This document shows, one piece after another, positions 1 to 8,429 of a DNA stretch of 60,387 bases. The stretch comes from an uncultured Clostridia bacterium (GTDB taxonomy: Bacteria > Bacillota > Clostridia > TANB77 > CAG-508), in assembly GCA_947588945.1 (NCBI GenBank), contig CANPZY010000006.1:1-60387 (forward strand), given 5' to 3'. The translations under genes were made by a program, and so were the position numbers. How positions within the stretch are numbered: position 1 is the first letter of the stretch; each line of letters begins with the position of its first letter. The notes below the pieces were generated by a model. The model saw nothing but the letters and a program-made list of their open reading frames with translations, was not told the origin of the DNA and made no database searches.

Positions 1-2300
1 GGTATATCTTTTTTACCTGCTGGAACACCTGTTAATATTTCAATTCCTTCTTCTATAGTTTCTACAGCATAAATATGGAATTTCCCTTTTTTTACTGATT
101 CAATTATTTCTTTATCTAAATTTAAGTTTTGTATATTTCTTTTAGGAATCATTACACCTTGTGAACCATCTAATCCATTTAATTTGCAAATTTCATAGTA
201 GCCTTCTATTTTTTCGTTTACTCCACCTATTGCTTGAATTTCACCTTTTTGGTTTACTGAACCCGTTACTGCAATTGCTTGATTGATTGGAACATTTGCT
301 AAACTTGAGAGTAAAGCATAAAGTTCAGTACTTGATGCACTATCTCCATCAACTCCATTGTATAATTGTTCAAAACAAATACTAGCAGTCAATGAAAGTG
401 GCATTTCTTTTGCAAACTTTTCACCTAAATATCCATTTAAGATAAGTATTCCTTTTGAATGTGAAGAACCTGAAAGCTCAACTTCTCTTTCTATATTTAT
501 AATTCCACTTTTTCCAGTGTAAGTATTTGCAGTAATTCTAACCGGTTTTCCAAAAGTATAATCTCCTACTGACATTACAGTTAATCCATTAATCTGTCCT
601 ACTTTACTTCCTTTTGTGTCAATTAAAAGTACCCTGTCTTTTATCATTTCTGTATATCTTCCATCATACTTTTTAACACGATTTTTTCTTTCTTTTAATG
701 CTTTTTCAATATATTCATCTGTAACAACTTTTGCTTTATCAATTTTTGCCCAAGTTCCTGCTTCAACTATAACTTGTGATAATTCACCAAATTGTGTTGA
801 AAGCTTTTGCTTGCTATCTGCAAGTCTTGAAGAATACTCTGCAAGCCTTGCTACTGCTGCCTTATCCAAATGTGGTAGTTCTTCTGATGTGCAAAATGTA
901 AAAACAAATGATGCAAAATCTTTTAAATTAGTTTCATCTAATGGAACTGTATCTTCAAATTCAACTTTTATTTTAAATAATTTTCTAAATTCTTCATCTA
1001 CTGACAACAATGTTTGATAAACATTTTCATTACCTATTAAGATAACTTTTACATCTAATGGAATTGGTTCAGGTTTTAATGAAACAAGTACCATTGATGA
1101 CCTTTGTTCTATTGAATTATCTATTCCAATTTCTTTATTTCTTAAAACTTTTTTTAAATAATCATAGCATGCTGGATTTGATAATAAATCATTTGCTTGA
1201 AATATTATATATCCTCCATTTGCTCTTTGTAAAAGTCCTGCCCTTATCATTGTGTAGTCAGTTCTTAAAACTCCATAATGGTTTTCATACTCTAATCCAC
1301 CAAACAAATTATTAAATGAATAGTTTGATTCCATTATTACAGGAGCGCCTTCGCTATTACTATTATCTACAAAAACATTTACTCTGTAATTATTCCAAGG
1401 CTTTACTTCTTGAAATTGTGGGCTTTGAATTTCTGGTCCTTTTTTATCTTCTTCTATAAATTTTGAAATATTTTTTAATATATCTTTCTTTACACCATCT
1501 AAAAATTTTGTTATTTTCTTATTTCTTTTAAAATTAGATTTAACATAAGAAATATGTCCTTCTATTGTAAGAACTGCAATATTAGACTGCCATTCAGATA
1601 CTTTCTTTTCTGACTCTGCATCTAGTTGCTTAATCTCTGCTATTACTTGAATTATTTGTTCTTGAACTATTGTTGATTTATCTTCATAATCTTTTTTTAC
1701 TTCGTCATCTAGTTGTTCAAATTCTTCTTCATTTATAACTTTTCCATCAACCATTGGCATCATATAGATTCCATTTTCAGCCGATCTTACTTGGAATCCA
1801 TATTTTTCAGATCTTTTATTAAGATTATCTAATAATAACGTTCTTTTTTCTTGATATTTTTGAGTTATAACTGCTTTTTCTTTTTCAAAATCATTATTTT
1901 TGAATGTATTTTTTATGTCTTTCTTTATTTCATCAATAAATTTGTCCATTATATCTTTAAAATTATTTCCTTCACCTGCTGGAAGGCTTACAGCAACTGG
2001 TTCATTTGGATTTTCAAAATTATATATATAGCACCAATCTTGTGGAGCTTTCTTAGTTTTTGATAACTTTGTTAAATAATTTTTTGTATAAGTAGTTTTT
2101 CCTGAACCTGTTGGACCTTCCAAATATACATTATACCCTTTTGTATCAACTGTAAGTCCAAATTTTAAAGAATCAATTCCTCTTTGTTGTCCCATTCCTT
2201 TATAAACTGAATTTAAGTCTTCTGTTGTTTCAAAATCAAATATGTCTGGATTACAATTATATCTTAAATCCTTATATGTTACTTCTTTTGTACTTTTCAT
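1..2300 (-). CDS. Lon-family ATP-dependent protease (LonB-like), C-terminus cut by window edge
   Basis: Reading the minus strand from an ATG at 2298-2300 gives an open frame to the window edge (766 codons). A ribosome binding site (AAAGGAAA) lies just upstream. Seen: Walker A GPTGSGKT at residues 62-69, a long helical middle region, and a C-terminal S16 protease domain with the nucleophile in DGDSASS (Ser about 654) and the partner Lys in VNEKIEGY (Lys about 697). The 43-residue spacing is that of the Lon Ser-Lys dyad. The family degrades damaged or regulatory proteins in the cytoplasm using ATP. The order ATPase, insert, protease without the usual Lon N-domain fits the LonB/LonC-like group of clostridia rather than classical LonA. 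Only the last few residues are missing. Confidence 0.88.
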   Translation of the reverse strand, partial: MKSTKEVTYKDLRYNCNPDIFDFETTEDLNSVYKGMGQQRGIDSLKFGLTVDTKGYNVYLEGPTGSGKTTYTKNYLTKLSKTKKAPQDWCYIYNFENPNEPVAVSLPAGEGNNFKDIMDKFIDEIKKDIKNTFKNNDFEKEKAVITQKYQEKRTLLLDNLNKRSEKYGFQVRSAENGIYMMPMVDGKVINEEEFEQLDDEVKKDYEDKSTIVQEQIIQVIAEIKQLDAESEKKVSEWQSNIAVLTIEGHISYVKSNFKRNKKITKFLDGVKKDILKNISKFIEEDKKGPEIQSPQFQEVKPWNNYRVNVFVDNSNSEGAPVIMESNYSFNNLFGGLEYENHYGVLRTDYTMIRAGLLQRANGGYIIFQANDLLSNPACYDYLKKVLRNKEIGIDNSIEQRSSMVLVSLKPEPIPLDVKVILIGNENVYQTLLSVDEEFRKLFKIKVEFEDTVPLDETNLKDFASFVFTFCTSEELPHLDKAAVARLAEYSSRLADSKQKLSTQFGELSQVIVEAGTWAKIDKAKVVTDEYIEKALKERKNRVKKYDGRYTEMIKDRVLLIDTKGSKVGQINGLTVMSVGDYTFGKPVRITANTYTGKSGIINIEREVELSGSSHSKGILILNGYLGEKFAKEMPLSLTASICFEQLYNGVDGDSASSTELYALLSSLANVPINQAIAVTGSVNQKGEIQAIGGVNEKIEGYYEICKLNGLDGSQGVMIPKRNIQNLNLDKEIIESVKKGKFHIYAVETIEEGIEILTGVPAGKKDI

Positions 2301-2371
2301 TTTTATTTTTCCTTTCAAATAGCCTTTTTTTTCATATACTATTTTTCATTATAATATCTATATTTTATTTT

Positions 2372-3526
2372 TTATAAAGTCATTGAAATGGCATCTTCCT
2401 GATTATTATAATATTTTTTTCTAAGTCCTACTTCTCTAAATCCAAACTTTCTATATAAACTTATTGCTCTAATATTATGCGCATTTACTTCTAAATTAAT
2501 CTTTTCAACAAGATTTTTTCCAATATAATGTCTAAGTAAATAACTTAACAAGTTTGACGCAATTCCTTGATTCTGTTTATCTTTTCTAGTTACAATATTC
2601 ATTATTTCAAGCTCATCTAAGATTGTCCTTACTCCTATAAATCCGACTACTTCATTATTTTGTTTTGCAACAATATAATTAGAATTTTTAAAATCTTCTT
2701 CAAATGTTTCATAATCCCATATATTAGGAAATTCATCATATTTATTTTTTATATTTTCTAAATCATATTTTGTCATTTCCAAAAAGTAAAGCTTGTCATC
2801 TTCTTTTTCTTTTTTCTTTTGAGCTTGAGGCTTTCTCAAATATAGTGGAAAAAGAGTGTTAGAATCTCCATAGTCTCCTATATCATATTTATCTTGAGCA
2901 GATAGCGCTATTGACTCAGATAAAATAGGTAAATCTTCTATATATTCATAATCAGCTGTTTCTCTTCCTTGTGCATATTGTTTAGAAAGTTTTGCTTTAA
3001 ACAGTGGATCTAATTTTTCCGGATCTGCATCTCCCACAATATATAAAGGAGTATTAAAATTAATGTATTCTACAACATCTGATATATTTGCTACATCAGC
3101 ATTTTTATATAATGATAAATTTCCATTATGTATTCTAAAAACAGCAAAATACACATTCTCATTTTTTGCATCAAGCATAGATAGAATTTTGCATTCTTTT
3201 TTACCTTTTTTTATTATCGCACTATATGCTAATGCCTTTAACGTATCAACTCCTGCAATTGGTATATTTTTAGCATCTGACAATGCTTTTATTGTTGCCA
3301 TTCCCACTCTAATACCAGTAAATGAGCCTGGCCCTCTTGAGCAAGAAAGCAAGTCAATATCATCAATAGTCAATTTTAATTCATCTAGTGTTTCCTTTAT
3401 TGTTGGCATAAGTGTTTGCGAATGTTCTCTTTCAGACTTATTATATTTTGTCTTCAAGATTTCTCTGTTTTCCATAACAGAAACAGAACATATTTTTCCT
3501 GATGTGTCAATAGCTAATATTTTCAT
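2372..3526 (-). CDS. tsaB-rimI: TsaB-RimI fusion: tRNA t6A subunit plus ribosomal-protein N-acetyltransferase
   Basis: 384 aa, about twice the size of either family alone. Residues 1 to about 235 are a TsaB (YeaZ) ASKHA-fold domain beginning MKILAIDTSG, with the conserved GPGSFTGIRVG segment. TsaB is the scaffold that joins TsaD and TsaE in making N6-threonylcarbamoyladenosine at tRNA position 37. After a Lys/Glu-rich linker, residues from about 245 form a GNAT domain with the acetyl-CoA loop (KQNQGIAS) typical of RimI, which acetylates the N-terminus of ribosomal protein S18. In many Firmicutes these are adjacent separate genes; here they are one polypeptide. It is followed by tsaE upstream on the same strand (84-bp gap), so probably one operon. 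TsaD is far away at 50541. Confidence 0.93.
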   Translation of the reverse strand: MKILAIDTSGKICSVSVMENREILKTKYNKSEREHSQTLMPTIKETLDELKLTIDDIDLLSCSRGPGSFTGIRVGMATIKALSDAKNIPIAGVDTLKALAYSAIIKKGKKECKILSMLDAKNENVYFAVFRIHNGNLSLYKNADVANISDVVEYINFNTPLYIVGDADPEKLDPLFKAKLSKQYAQGRETADYEYIEDLPILSESIALSAQDKYDIGDYGDSNTLFPLYLRKPQAQKKKEKEDDKLYFLEMTKYDLENIKNKYDEFPNIWDYETFEEDFKNSNYIVAKQNNEVVGFIGVRTILDELEIMNIVTRKDKQNQGIASNLLSYLLRHYIGKNLVEKINLEVNAHNIRAISLYRKFGFREVGLRKKYYNNQEDAISMTL

Positions 3527-3610
3527 ATACTATTCACCCCTTTTATAAATATTTATTAAATTTAAAAATAATTATGTTCTGCATATAATTAATAAGTTTA
3601 TATATAATAA

Positions 3611-4075
3611 CTATAAATTTACATATTGTGAAAAATTTATTTCATTGTATTTTGTTCCAAATGTTTCTATAGCTAGTTTTCTACAGTTTTCTTCTTCTCC
3701 ATATTCAAATGTAATTTTTATATAATCATTAGGCAATATATCTTCAATTAATTCGCCCCACTCAAAGATACATATACCTTTTTCAAAATATTCTTCACCG
3801 CCAATATTTTCAAATTCATATATATCTTGCAATCTATAAAGATCAAAATGGTATATATCAATTTTATCATTATGATATTCATTTACTATTGTAAATGTTG
3901 GACTTGATATCTGTTCTGACATTCCATAATGCATTAGTATTCCTTCTACAAATTTAGTTTTTCCTGCTCCTAGATTTCCTGATAAAACTATAACATCTCC
4001 TTTTTTTAAAATCGATGCTAAATTCATAGCAAATAATTTTGTTTGTAGCTCATCTTTGCATACTATTTCTTGCAT
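3611..4075 (-). CDS. tsaE: tRNA threonylcarbamoyladenosine biosynthesis ATPase TsaE
   Basis: 154 aa, the usual TsaE length. Walker A GNLGAGKT lies near residue 34, followed by SSPTFTIVNEYH (switch region) and HFDLYRL, all hallmarks of TsaE (YjeE). It is the P-loop ATPase that resets the TsaB-TsaD complex during t6A synthesis. It is first in a two-gene unit with the tsaB-rimI fusion. The start is supported by AAAGGA about 11 nt upstream. Confidence 0.95.
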   Translation of the reverse strand: MQEIVCKDELQTKLFAMNLASILKKGDVIVLSGNLGAGKTKFVEGILMHYGMSEQISSPTFTIVNEYHNDKIDIYHFDLYRLQDIYEFENIGGEEYFEKGICIFEWGELIEDILPNDYIKITFEYGEEENCRKLAIETFGTKYNEINFSQYVNL

Positions 4076-4186
4076 TATGAGTTGTTCCTTTCTTTTTTAT
4101 TTTATGATTAGATTATATATTATTTGGCATTTTTATTCAAGGATTTTTATATTATTTGTTTTATTTTTTCAAAATATAGTAATAGC

Positions 4187-4215
4187 TTGCTTTTTTATGT
4201 AAAGTAATGTATAAT
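4187..4215 (+). promoter_or_regulatory. sigma-A promoter for the 48-aa ORF
   Basis: TTGCTT (4187-4192) and a perfect TATAAT (4210-4215) are separated by 17 bp. It sits 45 bp before a good ribosome binding site and the start codon at 4261. Confidence 0.75.
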
Positions 4216-4260
4216 ATTATTCATAAAATCTCATAGAGAAAATTATAGGAGGAAATTATT

Positions 4261-4407
4261 ATGATTACAGCAAGGGAAGCGCGGAGAAAAATCAACATGT
4301 TAGCTGACAAAGGCTATTTGGAAAAGAAAAAAGTTGAAGTAATAATCACTCACGCCATCGAACTCGGTAATGAATCATGTTTTATTGGTTTAATTGTCTC
4401 ATGGTAA
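4261..4407 (+). CDS. Small basic hypothetical protein (48 aa)
   Basis: Short open frame from ATG 4261 to TAA 4407, preceded by AGGAGG at good spacing, with a consensus promoter and followed by a strong terminator, so this is a complete small transcription unit. The N-terminus MITAREARRK is helical and basic; the rest has a short hydrophobic tail (FIGLIVSW). I do not recognise the family; small proteins starting this way occur near phage or mobile loci, but that is only an impression. It contains an in-frame CGG codon (4282-4284), otherwise seen only in the neighbouring island genes and at three frameshift sites, which supports a foreign origin. Confidence 0.6.
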   Translation: MITAREARRKINMLADKGYLEKKKVEVIITHAIELGNESCFIGLIVSW

Positions 4408-4414
4408 AAGCTAA

Positions 4415-4444
4415 ACAGCACCTTTTCAAAAGAAAAGGTGCTGT
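4415..4444 (+). terminator. Rho-independent terminator
   Basis: Perfect 13-bp stem (4415-4427 with 4432-4444) with an AAAA loop, followed by ATCTTTG. It lies directly after the 48-aa ORF and just before the 3' end of the opposing tRNA gene. Confidence 0.8.
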
Positions 4445-4452
4445 ATCTTTGT

Positions 4453-4538
4453 TGGTGCAGGTGGTGGGACTTGAACCCACACATAGTTTCCTATAATAGA
4501 TTTTGAGTCTATCGCGTCTACCATTCCACCACACCTGC
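4453..4538 (-). tRNA. tRNA-Leu (anticodon CAA)
   Basis: 86 nt on the minus strand. The acceptor stem GCAGGTG pairs perfectly with CACCTGC, then discriminator A and an encoded CCA. The anticodon loop is CTCAAAA closed by ATAGA/TCTAT, giving CAA, which reads UUG. A long variable arm is present as expected for a class II tRNA, and the T-loop GGTTCAAGTCC is normal. Foreign-looking genes flank it on both sides, so it could have been an integration site, but I found no duplicated tRNA end. Confidence 0.96.
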
Positions 4539-4647
4539 ATTTTTAATAAAAACATAATTATATATTAGCACAAATAAAAATAAAAGTCTAGCAAAATAAA
4601 AAATTTATATTTAAAATGATGTAGGTTAGAGAAAGTTTAATTAATAA

Positions 4648-4676
4648 TTGATTTTTATGTAAATCTATGATATAAT
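4648..4676 (+). promoter_or_regulatory. sigma-A promoter for the Cys-rich ORF
   Basis: TTGATT (4648-4653), 17-bp spacer, TATAAT (4671-4676). The spacer shares TTTATGTAAA with the promoter at 4187, hinting that the two units have related promoters. The leader to the start codon at 4780 is about 100 nt. Confidence 0.75.
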
Positions 4677-4779
4677 AATGCCATTATTCGTAGGTACAGC
4701 GAACTATAAAAAATGTACATCTTTCATTATCTTTTGCAATATATTATTGTAATTGAGCATGAAATCTATTGGAGGCATT

Positions 4780-5103
4780 ATGAGTAAAACTAATCAACAT
4801 GAAGAAACCATGGAATGTAATTGCAAGCAACTATGTATTAAAATGCGAAATGATAGCCTTCGGATTGCTGTCTCTGCTTTAAAAGCCAACACAAACAATA
4901 GCAATACTATTCTAAAAATTTTAGCCGGAATTCGTAATTCGCTTAAAGTGTATCATTGTTTGCCTTGTTCTTGCTTACTTCAAAGAATAGATTATGTATG
5001 CAAGAACATATCAATTGGCGCTGCAAGATTATATCCAAGCGAAGAAGCTTATGTAGATATGTTGATTTCTGAGTTAAATGCATTTTTAAATTCTAATAGC
5101 TAA
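4780..5103 (+). CDS. Cysteine-rich hypothetical protein (107 aa)
   Basis: The start is set at ATG 4780 because GGAGG lies 4 nt before it; an upstream TTG at 4753 and ATG at 4759 have no ribosome binding site. The protein has a Cys cluster near the N-terminus (ECNCKQLC) and another in the middle (CLPCSC), no signal peptide and no membrane segment, and is otherwise helical. The cysteines could bind a metal, but no known zinc-finger pattern is matched. I do not recognise the family. Base composition is richer in GC than the window, and residue Arg in SLRIAV is encoded by CGG (4861-4863). It stands alone between a promoter and a terminator. Confidence 0.65.
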   Translation: MSKTNQHEETMECNCKQLCIKMRNDSLRIAVSALKANTNNSNTILKILAGIRNSLKVYHCLPCSCLLQRIDYVCKNISIGAARLYPSEEAYVDMLISELNAFLNSNS

Positions 5104-5111
5104 ATTACTAA

Positions 5112-5149
5112 AAAAAAGATTCTAGTGATTTCTCACTAGAATCTTTTTT
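5112..5149. terminator. Bidirectional terminator between convergent genes
   Basis: A 17-bp perfect stem (5112-5128 with 5133-5149) with a TTTC loop, A-run on the left and T-run on the right, so it can serve both the Cys-rich ORF (plus) and the wall-binding protein (minus). Confidence 0.85.
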
Positions 5150-5181
5150 AGAGCTTCCAATTAGATACTCTTTTTAGAAGT

Positions 5182-6561
5182 TTAATACCATTTCCACCTT
5201 CCGTAGGAATCTACCCAATACCCATTGATGTTTTCGTTTCGAGCAATATTCCCATCTGGTTTAACATAATATGAATTTCCGTTATAATTAAACCATCCAT
5301 AGATTAATGCTCCGTACCCATCAAATGGATATGGCAGTCCATTGATTACCGAAATCCGTCCTTTGACGCAATCTCCATTACTTTCAAAGTAAAACCATTT
5401 TGTTTGGCCCCTCCAATTAATTAATTTCCAGCAGTTACTGAGAATCCTACCACTTTCATCAACATACTTATCCCCAATCCACTGATTGGTTACCATGTTG
5501 CCTCCACTTCCGACATAATATCCTTCAACTATGCGGTCGTGAACTTCCTTACCAGTATTTCTATCATAGAAATACCACTTTCCTTCGATAAGTGCCCATC
5601 CTCTGGCCATTTCGCCTTCCTTAACGATTGTATTCCCTTGAGGATAAAAATAATAGGTACTTCCACGATAGGACTGCCATCCAGTTAGCATTCTACCTGT
5701 TTTGTCAAATAGATAGCTTCTTCCATCAACGTTATAGATAGCATCAGTCACCTTGGCACCACCTACATAGTAATACCAAGTATCTCCTACTTTGGACCAG
5801 CCATTTTGTAAGTTGTTACTATTATAGTTATATTGAGGTTGATAATAATTATCGTTATACCAGCCATCATACCAACCATCATCATACCAATAGTCATCAT
5901 AATAGCTGTCGTCCCAATAATCTCTCTCATAATACAGTTCATCGGAGTATTCAGACCAAACGCTATCTAGTGAGTAAGAATTATTTGAACACGCCTTTAC
6001 CCTGAACTTATTGTTTTTATTTTCTTTCAGGAATTGTCTTAAATCCGCTTCATTATTATAAATAGTAACATTATTACCATTTATATTAACAACATAGTAG
6101 TCTGCATCAATGACCTCATTCCACGTTGCTAAATAATTATCTTCCCATGACAATCCCTTTGGCGCATCAAGTTTACCTCTTACTCTTTTGGAACCTTCAA
6201 TCTGAACTTTTACAGAGCTTACATTAACTCTGTATCCACTTAGAAAGTTTCCGCCAGAAATACTAAATTGGCTTTTAGTTGCAAAGTCATTATAAAACAC
6301 ATATCCATCCTTTGCAGTTGCAGTTACTGTAAGTGCAGGCTTTTCACCTATTTCAGAATAATCTGTGGTATATGCTACATCATACTCATTAGCATGTGTG
6401 CCTATTGCCTTTACACTTATTATTTCCCCCGCATTGTTCTGACTTACTTGAATGTAAATCCTTTTTACCTCCGTTTGGGCCACTGCTTCAATTACCATAA
6501 AATTCGTGGCAATTGCAAACAATAGTGTAATGATAATTGCTACAATACTCCTCCGTTTCAT
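5182..6561 (-). CDS. Secreted protein with cell-wall-binding (choline/glucan-type) repeats
   Basis: 459 aa from ATG 6561, preceded by AGGAGGT; a longer in-frame start (6618) has no such site. Residues 1-29 form a signal peptide (MKRRSIVAIIITLLF...). Next comes a beta-rich region and an FN3-like segment (about 135-215), then an unusual Tyr/Asp/Trp-rich linker (DDYWYDDGWYDGWYND), then five or six CW_binding-type repeats marked by GW, W/YYF and DG/G motifs up to the C-terminus. Such repeats bind choline or polysaccharide on the cell surface; there is no catalytic domain, so an adhesin or surface-display role is inferred. Two in-frame CGG codons (6553, 5356) and higher GC suggest transfer from another Clostridia. 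Confidence 0.8.
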   Translation of the reverse strand: MKRRSIVAIIITLLFAIATNFMVIEAVAQTEVKRIYIQVSQNNAGEIISVKAIGTHANEYDVAYTTDYSEIGEKPALTVTATAKDGYVFYNDFATKSQFSISGGNFLSGYRVNVSSVKVQIEGSKRVRGKLDAPKGLSWEDNYLATWNEVIDADYYVVNINGNNVTIYNNEADLRQFLKENKNNKFRVKACSNNSYSLDSVWSEYSDELYYERDYWDDSYYDDYWYDDGWYDGWYNDNYYQPQYNYNSNNLQNGWSKVGDTWYYYVGGAKVTDAIYNVDGRSYLFDKTGRMLTGWQSYRGSTYYFYPQGNTIVKEGEMARGWALIEGKWYFYDRNTGKEVHDRIVEGYYVGSGGNMVTNQWIGDKYVDESGRILSNCWKLINWRGQTKWFYFESNGDCVKGRISVINGLPYPFDGYGALIYGWFNYNGNSYYVKPDGNIARNENINGYWVDSYGRWKWY

Positions 6562-6631
6562 AATATTAACCTCCTTTTTTTGTTGTTTTGCCTTAATTAC
6601 CAAGACAAAAGAATACAAGTTCTCCTTCTAT

Positions 6632-6660
6632 ATTATACCATATATAAGATTTTATGTCAA
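6632..6660 (-). promoter_or_regulatory. Consensus sigma-A promoter of the wall-binding protein
   Basis: On the minus strand TTGACA (6655-6660), 17-bp spacer and TATAAT (6632-6637), both perfect. The untranslated leader is about 65 nt. Confidence 0.85.
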
Positions 6661-6909
6661 TTTACATAATTTTGCTTTTTAGCTTTTTTATATATATCTA
6701 ACTTATAATAATACCATATATGTTAATATTAAAATTACTGTTTTATAATTTAATGTAATAAATAATTAAAAAAAATTGTATATATCTTGAAAATTAAAAA
6801 AAAATGATGTAATCTAAGTATTGAAAATATAGATTTTGCCATAAAAAATAAAAATAGTATTTTAATTCTTACTATAATTTAAATAAATAAGCTATAAAAG
6901 GATGTTAAT
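6661..6909. other. AT-rich intergenic region
   Basis: With the leader at 6562-6660 this makes about 350 bases between divergent genes. Apart from the minus-strand promoter and a weak AAAAGGATG ribosome binding site just before 6910, I see no ORF, repeat or stable hairpin. Confidence 0.5.
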
Positions 6910-7830
6910 ATGAATTATTTAATAAAAATAGAAACAAAAAAGTTAAATATAAAGCGAGTAATAATTACTGCTGTTTTTTTTCTTGCCTTTATTTCTTTTT
7001 TAGCTTTTATAATAGTAAGAAATATATCATATAATTCAATTTCAAAATCTAAAGATAATCTAAATACAAGTCTTAAAAATAATAATTCTGAAAATAATGA
7101 AAAATACAATATCCAAAATTCACTAATTGTTGATATTGAATCAAATAATGATTATAATTTTAGTTCTCTTAATTCTGATGAATTATCAAGATTTGATAGT
7201 ATTTATAAGAAAAGTGATCCTAAAAGAATATTTTTAACTTTTGATGATGGTCCTACAACTCAAGTTACACCTTTTATATTAGATTTATTAAAAGCAGAAA
7301 ATATCAAGGCTACATTTTTTGTTCTAGGATCTAGAGTAGAATTAAATCCAGATTTAATAAAAAGAGAATATGATGAAGGACATTTTATAGCTAATCATGG
7401 ATATTCTCATAAATATAGTTCAATTTATACAAGTACTGATACTGTTCTAAATGAATACAATAAAACAAATGATTTAATAAAAAATGCTATAGGAAATCCT
7501 AATTACAATTCATTAGTATTTAGATTTCCAGGTGGCTCTATTGGTGGTCCTTATGATACCTTAAAAAAAGGTGCAAAGCAGAAATTAAGAGAACAAGGAA
7601 TTGCAAGTGTTGATTGGAATGCATTGACTGGTGACGCTGAAGGAATAAAAACAAAAGAAGCTCTCCTTCAAAGATTTTATGATACACTTAATGGTCAATC
7701 AAGTGTAGTTTTATTAATGCATGATGCTGCTGATAAAATTTTGACTTATGAAGTTTTACCAGATATTATATCATACTGTAGATCTAATGGATATGAATTC
7801 AAAAACATGTATGATATAATATTAAGGTAA
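6910..7830 (+). CDS. Polysaccharide deacetylase (NodB domain), membrane-anchored
   Basis: 306 aa. One transmembrane segment near residues 16-37 is followed by an Asn/Ser-rich linker and an extracellular NodB domain (about 105-305). Visible motifs: TFDDGP (metal Asp), HGYSH (His pair for the divalent metal), RFPGGS and a C-terminal LLMHDA. These match carbohydrate esterase family 4 enzymes such as PdaA/PgdA-like peptidoglycan deacetylases, which remove acetyl groups from N-acetylated sugars in the wall. Substrate cannot be decided from sequence; in a spore former, modification of vegetative or cortex peptidoglycan is likely. It is convergent with the next gene, leaving 7 bp between them. Confidence 0.9.
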   Translation: MNYLIKIETKKLNIKRVIITAVFFLAFISFLAFIIVRNISYNSISKSKDNLNTSLKNNNSENNEKYNIQNSLIVDIESNNDYNFSSLNSDELSRFDSIYKKSDPKRIFLTFDDGPTTQVTPFILDLLKAENIKATFFVLGSRVELNPDLIKREYDEGHFIANHGYSHKYSSIYTSTDTVLNEYNKTNDLIKNAIGNPNYNSLVFRFPGGSIGGPYDTLKKGAKQKLREQGIASVDWNALTGDAEGIKTKEALLQRFYDTLNGQSSVVLLMHDAADKILTYEVLPDIISYCRSNGYEFKNMYDIILR

Positions 7831-7837
7831 TTACTTT

Positions 7838-8326
7838 TTAACCAAATACTACAATTAATGCTCCTAACAAAATAAACCAATTAACTTTATCTTTAGACCA
7901 ATCGTCTAAAGTAAAGTCCCATTCTTCTCCATTCATTGATTCAAGCACATCAACTAATGAAACTTTTACGCTATCTACATTATCAAAATTAAATCTAGAT
8001 TCAAAACTCTTTGATTCTCCTACAAGAAGATTATTGACATCACAATACTTCGTGCCAACTAGCACTCCATTTTTGCTATAATAATCTAACTTTAAAGCTT
8101 TACCTGTAATTACATCATTAGTTGTATTTTTTATTTTTCCTTTTGTATAACCATTTAATACTGTTGATTTCATTTCACTAATTGTTACCTGTGGCTCATC
8201 AATATCTACTTCATAGTCTCTTGCAATATAGTTAGACTTTAATAATAGATATGTTATTCCATTTGATACAAAATAAAATATTAAAAGTATTAAAAAATAT
8301 TTAAAAAAAGTCTTCATTCTTTTCAT
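7838..8326 (-). CDS. Two-TM membrane protein with extracellular FxLYD-like domain
   Basis: 162 aa. A transmembrane segment at about residues 9-29 and a second at the extreme C-terminus (WFILLGALIVVFG) enclose a beta-rich domain of about 105 residues. The pattern with GKIKNTTNDVITGKALKLDYYSKNG resembles FxLYD/DUF domains that sit outside the membrane in Firmicutes. No catalytic residue is evident and no function can be assigned. GGAG lies ahead of the start. It lies 103 bp downstream of lexA on the same strand and may be transcribed with it. Confidence 0.6.
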   Translation of the reverse strand: MKRMKTFFKYFLILLIFYFVSNGITYLLLKSNYIARDYEVDIDEPQVTISEMKSTVLNGYTKGKIKNTTNDVITGKALKLDYYSKNGVLVGTKYCDVNNLLVGESKSFESRFNFDNVDSVKVSLVDVLESMNGEEWDFTLDDWSKDKVNWFILLGALIVVFG

Positions 8327-8429
8327 AATTTAAAATCTCCAATTGCTTTGATTATTAATAAATCTTTATTAAAATTCTTCTTTCGATTCTTTATTATCTT
8401 CTTTAGCTTTTTTAAAATATTTAATAATT

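Larger units (their letters stand above)
4180..6660. other. Island of foreign-looking composition around tRNA-Leu
   Basis: Three protein genes (4261, 4780, 5182) differ from the rest of the window. They use more GC-rich codons, including four in-frame CGG codons (4282, 4861, 5356, 6553) in about 615 codons, against none at ordinary positions in the other genes by my scan. Each has its own consensus promoter, and two end in perfect-stem terminators, one of which the third shares. I see no integrase, transposase or flanking direct repeat, so this is inferred horizontal acquisition, not a defined element. Confidence 0.55.

Noticed and set aside
3063-3548. 161-codon open frame on the plus strand opposite tsaB
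   Set aside because: It is antisense to a well-supported gene, with hydrophobic low-complexity content typical of shadow frames in AT-rich DNA.
4439-4560. tRNA-Leu as the attachment site of an integrated element
   Set aside because: No duplicated tRNA 3' end and no integrase within the window.
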